Assembly: GCA_965250265.1 (NCBI GenBank)
Contig: CBDFNO010000013.1
Span: forward strand, 124,001 to 188,000
Reading direction: 5' to 3'
DNA: 64,000 nucleotides
DNA from: PRS1 sp965250265
GTDB lineage: Bacteria > Bacteroidota > Bacteroidia > Flavobacteriales > Flavobacteriaceae
Below, one piece after another: positions 35,300-43,400 of the stretch. The position numbers were made by a program, and so were the translations under genes. Numbering within the stretch: the first letter of the stretch is position 1; every line of letters begins with the position of its first letter. The notes beneath the pieces are model-generated. The model was given only the letters and a program-made list of their open reading frames with translations, ran no database searches and had not been told where the DNA came from.

Positions 35300-36190
35300 A
35301 TGAATTCTTTAAAAAAAGAAGATATAAGTCAAGAATTGTTTGACTTGTATGACGATTACGCTCACAATAAACTCAATCGCAGGCAATTTGTCGAAAAACT
35401 ATCAATCTATGCTGTTGGCGGAATTACAGTACCATCTCTGTTAAGCTTTATGTCTCCAAATTATATAGATAGTTTAGTAATAGAACCTAATGATCCTAAC
35501 TTAGACTCAGATTATATTATCTATGAGTCTCCAAAAGGTGGAGGCACTATTAAAGGATTACTATCTAAACCAATAGATGCCAAAACTAAATTTCCTGGTG
35601 TAATTGTAGTGCATGAAAACAGAGGTTTAAACCCTTACATAGAAGATGTTGGAAGGCGTATGGCCAAAGCAGGTTTTATTAGTTTAGCACCAGATGCTTT
35701 AACACCTCTTGGTGGTTATCCTGGTAATGATGATGATGGAAGAGTTATGCAAAGAAAAAGAGATAGAAATGAAATGGTAGAAGATTTTATTGCAGCTTAT
35801 AACTACTTAAAATCACATAAAGATTGCGATGGCAATGTTGGTGTAGTTGGCTTTTGTTTTGGAGGATGGATTTCTAACATGATGGCTGTACGTTTGCCAG
35901 ATTTAGGTGCAGCTGTACCATATTATGGCAGGCAACCCTCTGCTGAAGATGCTGTAAAAATAAAAGCTCCTCTTCTATTACAATATGGTGAATTAGACAC
36001 CAGAGTTAATGCAGGTTGGCCAGCTTTTGAAGCAATTTTAAAAGCAAATAATATAGAACACCAAGCTTATGTCTATCCAGGAGTAAATCATGGCTTTCAT
36101 AATAATACAACACCACGTTTTGATAAAGAAGCTGCTGATTTATCTTGGGAACGCACTATAGCTTTTTTTAAAGAATATTTGAAGGATTAA
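35300..36190 (+). CDS. Dienelactone-hydrolase-family protein with twin-arginine-like N-terminus
   Basis: 296 aa alpha/beta hydrolase. The Cys-Asp-His triad is visible: Cys186 in GFCFGGW, Asp233 in YGELDTRVN and His264 in GVNHGFHN. The N-terminus has NRRQFVEKLSIYAVGGI (residues 26-42), resembling a twin-arginine signal followed by a modest hydrophobic stretch. Dienelactone hydrolases open cyclic enol-lactones in aromatic breakdown, but no other such gene is nearby and the substrate is unknown. It stands alone on the plus strand. Confidence 0.87.
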   Translation: MNSLKKEDISQELFDLYDDYAHNKLNRRQFVEKLSIYAVGGITVPSLLSFMSPNYIDSLVIEPNDPNLDSDYIIYESPKGGGTIKGLLSKPIDAKTKFPGVIVVHENRGLNPYIEDVGRRMAKAGFISLAPDALTPLGGYPGNDDDGRVMQRKRDRNEMVEDFIAAYNYLKSHKDCDGNVGVVGFCFGGWISNMMAVRLPDLGAAVPYYGRQPSAEDAVKIKAPLLLQYGELDTRVNAGWPAFEAILKANNIEHQAYVYPGVNHGFHNNTTPRFDKEAADLSWERTIAFFKEYLKD

Positions 36191-36325
36191 AACGTTTTTG
36201 TATAAGGTGTTTTGACTTGACTTTATAAATTATTTAGCCTAACTTCGTTTAACAATGGCTAAACACAATTAAAACAATCTTTAGCCTCGCATTGGCAATA
36301 ATGTAGTAGTAAATTATTTTATTTA

Positions 36326-37831
36326 ATGAAATTCGCAGATCTTCCTATTATAACTGAATCTGAGAGATTTAAAAACCATCTTGATTTAGAAAACAATCTA
36401 AGAACAATTTTCTCGGGTATTTTCGGAATTGGTAAGACATACTTCATAGATAGATTCTTTAAGGACAGTCAAGAAGATTACATATCAATCAAGATAAATC
36501 CAATAAATTATTCTGTTTCAAACAACGAAGACATTTTTGAATTGATAAAGTTTGATATTGGTATTCAACTTTTTTCTCAAAATATTGATTTCGAGAAAAT
36601 TGAGTTTAGTTCGAAGATTATTTCAGAATATTTTTTAATTGAAAATTATAATGAATTAATTCCATTAATAGTAAAAAGCATTTCTAAGTTCGATTCTCAA
36701 ACTGAAATTATCGTTGAATCAATTTTCTCATTGAAACAAAAAATTAATGAATTCCAAGAAAAACTTAAAATAGATGACAAGACCCAACTCAAAAAATTTT
36801 TAGAAATATTTTCAGAAAAAGTAGGCACATATCGTGAAGAAAATAGTATTACTCAACTCATAAATAAATTAATTGAAGTATTAAAACTTAGTAATCCAAC
36901 GAAAAAAATAGTTTTAGTAATTGATGATTTAGATAGAATTGATCCTGATCATATCTTTAGAATAATGAATGTGTTTTCTGCACACTTTGATCATTATGAT
37001 TTTATTGATGAAAATAAGTTTGGATTTGATAAAGTGATTCTTATTTGTGATATAAAAAACATAAGAGCAATCTTTCATTCTCGCTATGGAACTGATATTG
37101 ATTTTACGGGATACATAGACAAATTTTATTCATTAGAGGTTTTTTATTACAACCTAAATAAAATAATTGAAGAGAATCTTGGAAACTTTCTAGATGGTAT
37201 TAAGATAGAAAAAAGAGTCAACAATGATGTAAACATTCAAAGTGGCTACATTCGAAATGAATTAATTTTTATCTTGACTAATTTGGTTCATGCCAACTGT
37301 TTAAGTATGCGATCACTCGTAAACTTCCTTAAATCAGAGTTATTAATCCCCAGAGGAAAAATGCTTGGAGATCCAAATAGTCCTGTTCGTGTTTACTTCC
37401 ATAGTACACCTATACTGATAATTCTTTATGTGCTTGAAAAAATTTTAGGAGGTTCAGAGTCACTTTCAAAGGCCTTAAGAAAATTGATTGATTTAAATTC
37501 ATTTGTTGAATTTTCAATTTATACTAATTACTGGGAACTAACAATTGGTAATGTTGTTATGCTAAATGATTTTGAAAATTCCAATTTTATGAGTTCTAAC
37601 GATTCCTTATTCTTTGAAGATATGAATTATGATATAAGCGTCTCATATACAATCCAACCTTTCGCGCAGTATACGGGAGTTTTTGCTAAGGCCAATAGAG
37701 TATTAACTTACGGAGAAGATATAAGGTCTGATACTTATGAAATGAGTGAAAGACTATTAAAAACTAAAATTCCTTATTTTCAATTACTGAATGACGCTTA
37801 TTCTAAGTTTAGATTTATAATTCCGAGATAA
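36326..37831 (+). CDS. KAP-family P-loop NTPase, probable accessory or defence gene
   Basis: 501 aa. Walker A is GIFGIGKT at residues 31-38 and Walker B is IVLVIDDLDR at 195-204, the hhhhDDLDR form typical of KAP ATPases. The C-terminal half is helical and not recognised. No membrane segment is obvious, unlike many KAP proteins. KAP NTPases occur widely in accessory and phage-defence contexts. Here it is a single gene between two unrelated metabolic genes, flanked by short inverted repeats. No partner nuclease or toxin is encoded nearby, so function is inferred only. Confidence 0.85.
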   Translation: MKFADLPIITESERFKNHLDLENNLRTIFSGIFGIGKTYFIDRFFKDSQEDYISIKINPINYSVSNNEDIFELIKFDIGIQLFSQNIDFEKIEFSSKIISEYFLIENYNELIPLIVKSISKFDSQTEIIVESIFSLKQKINEFQEKLKIDDKTQLKKFLEIFSEKVGTYREENSITQLINKLIEVLKLSNPTKKIVLVIDDLDRIDPDHIFRIMNVFSAHFDHYDFIDENKFGFDKVILICDIKNIRAIFHSRYGTDIDFTGYIDKFYSLEVFYYNLNKIIEENLGNFLDGIKIEKRVNNDVNIQSGYIRNELIFILTNLVHANCLSMRSLVNFLKSELLIPRGKMLGDPNSPVRVYFHSTPILIILYVLEKILGGSESLSKALRKLIDLNSFVEFSIYTNYWELTIGNVVMLNDFENSNFMSSNDSLFFEDMNYDISVSYTIQPFAQYTGVFAKANRVLTYGEDIRSDTYEMSERLLKTKIPYFQLLNDAYSKFRFIIPR

Positions 37832-37860
37832 AGTTGCACTATAACCAACAACGTGTATAA

Positions 37861-37878
37861 TTCATGCTGTCGCATGAA
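37861..37878. repeat. Perfect hairpin downstream of the KAP gene
   Basis: TTCATGC-TGTC-GCATGAA, a 7-bp exact inverted repeat with a 4-nt loop, 30 nt after the KAP stop and preceded by CAACAACGTGTATAA. No T-tract follows, so it is not a standard terminator. It may mark the boundary of an inserted gene or act as a weak RNA end. Confidence 0.5.
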
Positions 37879-38030
37879 CTTCAATTAATTCTATGGTTTT
37901 TGATATAAGACGACCTATATTCAAATAGAATCTATATTCCAAAATTAAATAAATAAGTTTCAAAAAAAGGAAAGGTATATCTGTTTGATATCATAATAAT
38001 TTAAAGATATTTGTATAAAATCAAAAATCA

Positions 38031-39500
38031 ATGCACATCAAAAATATATTCATTTTTGTTTTATTTATTTTTTTTACAAGCTGTCAGAACAAAAAAACAG
38101 ATTTTATTCCAAACTCAAACATTGATAATGGGGATGTGCTTTCACCAGATATTCAGAACAAAACCCCAAATGTAATCCCTAAACCAGATGCCGATAATGG
38201 TGGTTTATACTTACCAGATGGATTTGGCGCATTGGTAGTTGCAGATAGTGTTGGACCAGCCAGGCATTTGGCAGTTAATGACAATGGAGATATTTATGTG
38301 AAGCTACGTGTTGATACTGGAGAAAAAGGTAATATGGCATTACGAGACACCGATAATGATGGTAAAGCCGATATCTTTCAACGCTTTGGTGATTATCCAA
38401 ATGACGGAAAGTTTGCTACTGAAATGCGAATTCATAACGGTTATTTATATTTTAGTTCTGAATTAGTGGTGTATCGCCAAAAATTAACCCCATCTAAATT
38501 AATTCCTGACGGCAAGCCTGAAGTAATTGTAAGAGACCCTTATCCTATTCGATGGCATAATGCCAAGTCATTGGCTTTTGACAATCAAGGAGGTTTGTAT
38601 GTTACTTTTAGTGCCCCAACAAATGCCTGTGAAGACCTGGCATCAACTGGTGGAGACCCAAATGCCATTGTTAAAGGAGAATATCCCTGTTCTCAATTAA
38701 ATATACTAGCAGGAATTTGGAAATTTGATGCAAATAAATTGAATCAATACCCAACAGATGGTAAAAGATATGCTACTGGAGTAAGAAGTGTTGTTGGCAT
38801 TTCTTGGAATCAAGAAGATAACAGTTTATATGCAGTGAACCATGGCCGAGATTATTTACATAATCATGCTCCACAATATTTTAGTGAATGGCATGAGGCG
38901 GTTTTACCTGCTGAGGAGTTTATGAAGATCAAAGAAGGTGATGACTTTGGCTGGCCATATAGTTATTACGACCATTTTAAACAAAAAAGAATGTTAGCAC
39001 CGGAATATGGTGGAGATGGTATTAAAGAAGCAAAAGGATATGCAAATCCTATTATGGGACTGCCAGCGCATTGGGCACCTAACGATTTGATGTTTTATAA
39101 AGGCGATCAGTTTCCAGCGCGATATAAAAAAGGTGCATTTATTGCATTTCATGGATCAACCAATCGCACACCTTATCCGCAGGCTGGATATATTGTCGCA
39201 TTTATTCCGTTTGAAAATGGGAAACCTACAGGTACATGGGAAGTGTTTGCAGATGGTTTTGCCAGAACTGACATTATTACCTATATGAAAGATGCCAAAT
39301 ATAGACCTATGGGTTTATCAGAAGGACCTGATGGTTCCTTGTACGTATCTGAATCAAAAAAAGGTAAGATTTGGCGTATCGTATTTAATGCTGATCCCAC
39401 AATGTTTGGAGAAGTACAATTAGCCAGCATGGAAAAAAGAAAGTCAAGATCCAATCTTAAAATACCTGACGAAAAAACAGATAAGTTATCTTTGAAGTAA
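38031..39500 (+). CDS. PQQ-dependent sugar (sorbosone-type) dehydrogenase, lipoprotein
   Basis: 489 aa. Lipobox IFFTSCQN near residue 19, so the enzyme is anchored in the envelope. The six-bladed propeller pattern of the soluble-glucose/sorbosone dehydrogenase superfamily is seen in ARHLAVNDNGDIYVK, WHNAKSLAFDNQGGLYVTF, VVGISWNQEDNSLYAVNHGRD, GDDFGWPYSYYD and GLSEGPDGSLYVSESKKG. Related enzymes oxidise sugars or alcohols with pyrroloquinoline quinone and pass electrons to a carrier. Sugar specificity cannot be read. The TonB-dependent receptor gene starts 42 nt downstream. Confidence 0.87.
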   Translation: MHIKNIFIFVLFIFFTSCQNKKTDFIPNSNIDNGDVLSPDIQNKTPNVIPKPDADNGGLYLPDGFGALVVADSVGPARHLAVNDNGDIYVKLRVDTGEKGNMALRDTDNDGKADIFQRFGDYPNDGKFATEMRIHNGYLYFSSELVVYRQKLTPSKLIPDGKPEVIVRDPYPIRWHNAKSLAFDNQGGLYVTFSAPTNACEDLASTGGDPNAIVKGEYPCSQLNILAGIWKFDANKLNQYPTDGKRYATGVRSVVGISWNQEDNSLYAVNHGRDYLHNHAPQYFSEWHEAVLPAEEFMKIKEGDDFGWPYSYYDHFKQKRMLAPEYGGDGIKEAKGYANPIMGLPAHWAPNDLMFYKGDQFPARYKKGAFIAFHGSTNRTPYPQAGYIVAFIPFENGKPTGTWEVFADGFARTDIITYMKDAKYRPMGLSEGPDGSLYVSESKKGKIWRIVFNADPTMFGEVQLASMEKRKSRSNLKIPDEKTDKLSLK

Positions 39501-39542
39501 ACTATCCATGTCATAACAATTTACATTACCAACTATGTATTT

Positions 39543-41825
39543 ATGAGATCGCTGCTTTTTACATTCCTATCATTCATTTTAGTAGTGGGATCTTATGCTC
39601 AAGAAAGTACTGGAAAAGTTGTTGACAGCCAAAATCTCATAGAACTTTCTAATGTAGTAATTATTAATACCGATAGTACTTTTTCAATAACTACTGGTGT
39701 AAATGGTACTTTTTTACTTCCAAAAAGAGATACTTATATTTTTTCTAAAGCAGGATATATTTCAAAGACAATTTACCACACAGATGACTCATCTATTATT
39801 GTTGCCTTGATAGTTATTCCTGAAAATCTAAACGAAATTATAATCACCTCCAACAATTTTCAAAGTAAATTAAAAACCTTACCTACTGCATTTTCTGTGC
39901 TGTCTGCTAAAGAAATTGAAAGTAATAATACAATAAATATTGCGCCGATTTTGAATACTGTCCCAGGTGTTTTTATGCACAATGGAACCTTGACAACAAA
40001 CCGAATAACATTGCGTGGTATTGGTTCCCGAAATCTTTTTGGAACTAGCAAAATAAGGGCATATTGTCAGGATATCCCACTTACAAATGGCTCAGGTGAT
40101 TCAACTATTGAAGATATTGAAATGAGCACTTTGGGGCGAATTGAAATTTTAAAAGGTCCATCTTCAAGTATTTACGGTGCAGGTTTAGGTGGTACAATTG
40201 AGTTGATACCCAATAAAGGAGCATTCGGTGAAATATCAGTTAACGATGGTTATACATTTGGGTCTTATGGTCTACAGAAGTATTTATTGCAGGTCAATTT
40301 AGGCAACTTAAAAAACGCTGCAAAAATAACATATTCTAATATCCACAGTGATGGTTATAGAGAAAATAATAAAACTGACAGGCAAAATTTTACGGTGGCA
40401 ACAAATCATTTCTTAGGAGATTCTGATAAACTTACATTTGTTGGAAGCTATATCGATTTAAAAGCATTTATTCCAAGTTCTTTAAATGAAAACGATTATT
40501 TAAATGACCCGACTTCTGCTGCATTTTCATGGGCACGCGCTAAAGGATATGAAGATTATAAAAAAGGTTTATTTGGATTGTCCTGGCGACACGATTACAA
40601 CTCAAAAACGAAACAATATACCAGTGTATTTACATCATTTTTAGATTCTTATGAACCAAGACCCTTTAATGTTTTAAAAGAAAAAACGAATGGAATCGGA
40701 TTGCGATCACGAATTATTTCTAAAACAAGTTTATTCAATAAAATACTTGAATGGACTCTTGGAGGAGAAATCTTTAAGGACCAAAATTCTTATCAAACTT
40801 ATGAAAACCTGTATGAAGATTTCCCGTCTGAAGTTGGAAGTGTTCAAGGTGAACCTTTAAGCAATTTTAAAGAAAAACGTAAGTATCTCAATTTATTTTT
40901 TGATTCTAAATACAAACTTTCTGAAAAAACAATATTGACTTTCGGGTTAAATTTCAATGATACATCATACATATTGGATGATAAGTTTACTAGCGATGGT
41001 ATAGATTCTTCAGGAGATTATAATTTTGGGTCTATACTTTCCCCAAAATTTGGATTTACTCACCAAATTGCTAAAAACGCTATGTTATATGCTACGGTAA
41101 GTCATGGATTCTCGCCACCTTCATTGGAAGAAACTTTATTACCAGACGGTTTGATAAATACCAATATAAGACCTGAAAGTGGTTGGAACTATGAAATAGG
41201 AAGTCGTGGTGATTTGTTTAACAACAATCTCCATTTTGATATTGCAATCTATAGAATGGACGTTAAAAACTTATTAGTTGCAAGACGTACTGCAAATGAT
41301 GAATTTATTGGTATTAATGCAGGAGAAACACAATACAACGGATTTGAAATTGCACTGAATTACCAGTTTTTAAAAACAGAAAAACTCAAAATTTATCATT
41401 CTAATGCTTTCGCCTTTAATGACTTTAAATTCAAAGATTTTATTGACGATATAGATGACTATTCTGGAAATGATTTGACTGGTGTTCCACAATTCACTTT
41501 TAATTCAAACCTCAATTTTGAAACTAGCAATGGATTTTACGCCTTTTTAAATTATTATAATGTTGGAGAAATTCCAATGCGAGATGATAACTCTGTTTAT
41601 TCAAACAAATATCAACTGCTTAATACAAAACTTGGTTATAGGTCTAACGAAAGAAAAAAAATACAGTTTAATGTTTTTGTTGGTGTCAATAATATTTTCG
41701 ATGAAAAATACGCTTCAATGTTATTGATCAATGCTGGTAGTTTTGGAGGTAACCCACCAAGGTATTATTATCCTGGTGAGCCCACGAATTATTATGCTGG
41801 TGCAAATTTAAAATACGTCTTTTAA
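39543..41825 (+). CDS. TonB-dependent outer-membrane receptor paired with the PQQ enzyme
   Basis: 760 aa. Signal peptide at residues 1-19 (ends VVGSYAQ), then a carboxypeptidase-regulatory-like domain (about 20-95), TonB-box-like LNEIIITS, plug domain (about 105-225: LNTVPGVFMHNG, ITLRGIGSRN, ILKGPSSSIYGAGLGGTIEL) and a barrel ending in Phe (ANLKYVF). It is much smaller than SusC and has no SusD partner, so it resembles siderophore or cofactor receptors. The tight pairing with the PQQ-type dehydrogenase suggests import of PQQ or of the enzyme's substrate; this is inference. Confidence 0.92.
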   Translation: MRSLLFTFLSFILVVGSYAQESTGKVVDSQNLIELSNVVIINTDSTFSITTGVNGTFLLPKRDTYIFSKAGYISKTIYHTDDSSIIVALIVIPENLNEIIITSNNFQSKLKTLPTAFSVLSAKEIESNNTINIAPILNTVPGVFMHNGTLTTNRITLRGIGSRNLFGTSKIRAYCQDIPLTNGSGDSTIEDIEMSTLGRIEILKGPSSSIYGAGLGGTIELIPNKGAFGEISVNDGYTFGSYGLQKYLLQVNLGNLKNAAKITYSNIHSDGYRENNKTDRQNFTVATNHFLGDSDKLTFVGSYIDLKAFIPSSLNENDYLNDPTSAAFSWARAKGYEDYKKGLFGLSWRHDYNSKTKQYTSVFTSFLDSYEPRPFNVLKEKTNGIGLRSRIISKTSLFNKILEWTLGGEIFKDQNSYQTYENLYEDFPSEVGSVQGEPLSNFKEKRKYLNLFFDSKYKLSEKTILTFGLNFNDTSYILDDKFTSDGIDSSGDYNFGSILSPKFGFTHQIAKNAMLYATVSHGFSPPSLEETLLPDGLINTNIRPESGWNYEIGSRGDLFNNNLHFDIAIYRMDVKNLLVARRTANDEFIGINAGETQYNGFEIALNYQFLKTEKLKIYHSNAFAFNDFKFKDFIDDIDDYSGNDLTGVPQFTFNSNLNFETSNGFYAFLNYYNVGEIPMRDDNSVYSNKYQLLNTKLGYRSNERKKIQFNVFVGVNNIFDEKYASMLLINAGSFGGNPPRYYYPGEPTNYYAGANLKYVF

Positions 41826-41837
41826 ACTTTTTAAAGG

Positions 41838-43193
41838 CTATTGAATTAACGCTTTCACATCCTCAAAATCTAAACCTCCATAATCACCAGAACTCATAAG
41901 TAACAAAGCTTTGTTGTTAAATTCTTGTGAGAATAAAAACTCTTTAAAATCGTGTGGATTGGTGTATATAATTAAGTCAACACGATTAAAAGCAGTAGCA
42001 ATTTGCTCCCGTGTGACTTCATCCAGTTTTTTAATTTCTACAGCGTGTGGCGAATAAAATACTACTGCAACATCTGCAGCATCCAAAGTACCTTTATATT
42101 CTTTTAAAAATTGGGCATTTAAACTACTATAGGTATGTAACTCTAAACAGGCTACCAAAGTTCTATTTTGGTATTGCTCTTTAACTGCATTTGTTGTTGC
42201 TTCAACTTTACTTGGCGAGTGTGCAAAATCTTTGTAGGCTACACTGTTAGTACTTTCTGCTATTTTTTCTAAACGTTTACTTGCTCCTTTAAAGGTAGCA
42301 ATAGCTTCATAAAAATCGTCTTCATCAATTCCCATATGTTGACAAATCCATTTAGCACCTGCGAGATTGTTTAGGTTATGTTTCCCAAAGACTTCTATGG
42401 GCAGATCACCTTCGGTAGTTTCTAATAAAGTTTGTCCATTTTCAACTGAGTATGCTGGTGTATGGTATGGTAATTCACGTATTGTATTTACACTTGCTTC
42501 CACTACTCTCTTTACCTCATCGTCTTCTTCGTTATAGGTTATGCTTCCTCCTTTTACAATAGTATTCACAAATATTTCAAATTGCTCTACATAATTCTCA
42601 TAAGTAGGAAACACATTAATATGATCCCAGGCAATGCCGCTTAACAAAGCAATATTGGGTTTGTATAAATGAAATTTTGGTCGTCTGTCTATTGGTGAAC
42701 TTAAATATTCATCGCCTTCCAACACTATAAAATCGTTATCTTCAGTCAATTTTACCATGACATCAAACCCTTCTAATTGCGCTCCAACCATATAATCGAC
42801 ATCACGATCATGGTAATGCATAACATGAAGAATCATAGATGTAATAGTTGTTTTGCCATGACTTCCACCAATAACAACTCGCGTTTTGTGCCTTGACTGT
42901 TCATACAAAAACTCTGGGTAGGAATAAATTTTTAATCCTAATTCTTGTGCTTTAAGCAATTCAGGATTACCGGCTTTGGCATGCATTCCAAGAACAACAG
43001 CATCTAATTCTTGAGTTATCTTTTCTGGAAACCAACCAAAAGTTTCAGGCAGCAATCCCTTGGCTTGCAAACGTGATTTTGAAGGTTCGAAAATGGTGTC
43101 GTCGCTTCCTGTAATGTGATAGCCTTTATTATGTAATGCTAAGGCTAAATTGTGCATAGCACTTCCACCTATAGCTATAAAATGTATGTTCAT
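41838..43193 (-). CDS. mpl: UDP-N-acetylmuramate:L-Ala-gamma-D-Glu-meso-DAP ligase
   Basis: 451 aa from the ATG at 43193 (MNIHFIAIGGSAMHNLALALH); the open frame runs 7 codons further to 43214, but the nucleotide-binding beta strand begins at MNIHF so the shorter start is chosen. The Mur-ligase ATP loop is GGSHGKTTITSM and the C-terminal segment with KDFAHSPSKVEAT is conserved. Mpl re-attaches recycled murein tripeptide to UDP-MurNAc. It converges on the TonB receptor gene with a 12-nt gap. Confidence 0.95.
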   Translation of the reverse strand: MNIHFIAIGGSAMHNLALALHNKGYHITGSDDTIFEPSKSRLQAKGLLPETFGWFPEKITQELDAVVLGMHAKAGNPELLKAQELGLKIYSYPEFLYEQSRHKTRVVIGGSHGKTTITSMILHVMHYHDRDVDYMVGAQLEGFDVMVKLTEDNDFIVLEGDEYLSSPIDRRPKFHLYKPNIALLSGIAWDHINVFPTYENYVEQFEIFVNTIVKGGSITYNEEDDEVKRVVEASVNTIRELPYHTPAYSVENGQTLLETTEGDLPIEVFGKHNLNNLAGAKWICQHMGIDEDDFYEAIATFKGASKRLEKIAESTNSVAYKDFAHSPSKVEATTNAVKEQYQNRTLVACLELHTYSSLNAQFLKEYKGTLDAADVAVVFYSPHAVEIKKLDEVTREQIATAFNRVDLIIYTNPHDFKEFLFSQEFNNKALLLMSSGDYGGLDFEDVKALIQ

Positions 43194-43204
43194 AAAACAA
43201 ATAT

Positions 43205-43230
43205 CAAATTCCAAATTCCAAATTCCAAAT
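43205..43230. repeat. 7-bp tandem repeat upstream of mpl
   Basis: CAAATTC is repeated three times exactly followed by CAAAT, about 3.7 copies, starting 12 nt upstream of the mpl ATG in the mpl/A2M divergent region. A change in copy number would alter spacing in the mpl leader. The function is unknown. Confidence 0.8.
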
Positions 43231-43400
43231 AATAACGTTTAGATTTTATCCGTTTAAAATTAAATTGCATAAAACTGCTATAAGTCATTAATACCTTTAC
43301 TTTAAAATTAGTTAGCTTTACTCAACCAAACATACATTTTACGCATTCTCACTTTTTTGGAACAGATTTTGAAGTTAACTTTGAAGTAAAATAATACCAA

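Noticed and set aside
36191..37860. The KAP gene as an integron cassette with attC sites
   Set aside because: The flanking sequences share only a short ACG...GTATAA element, and no integrase or paired attC structure can be supported from this window.
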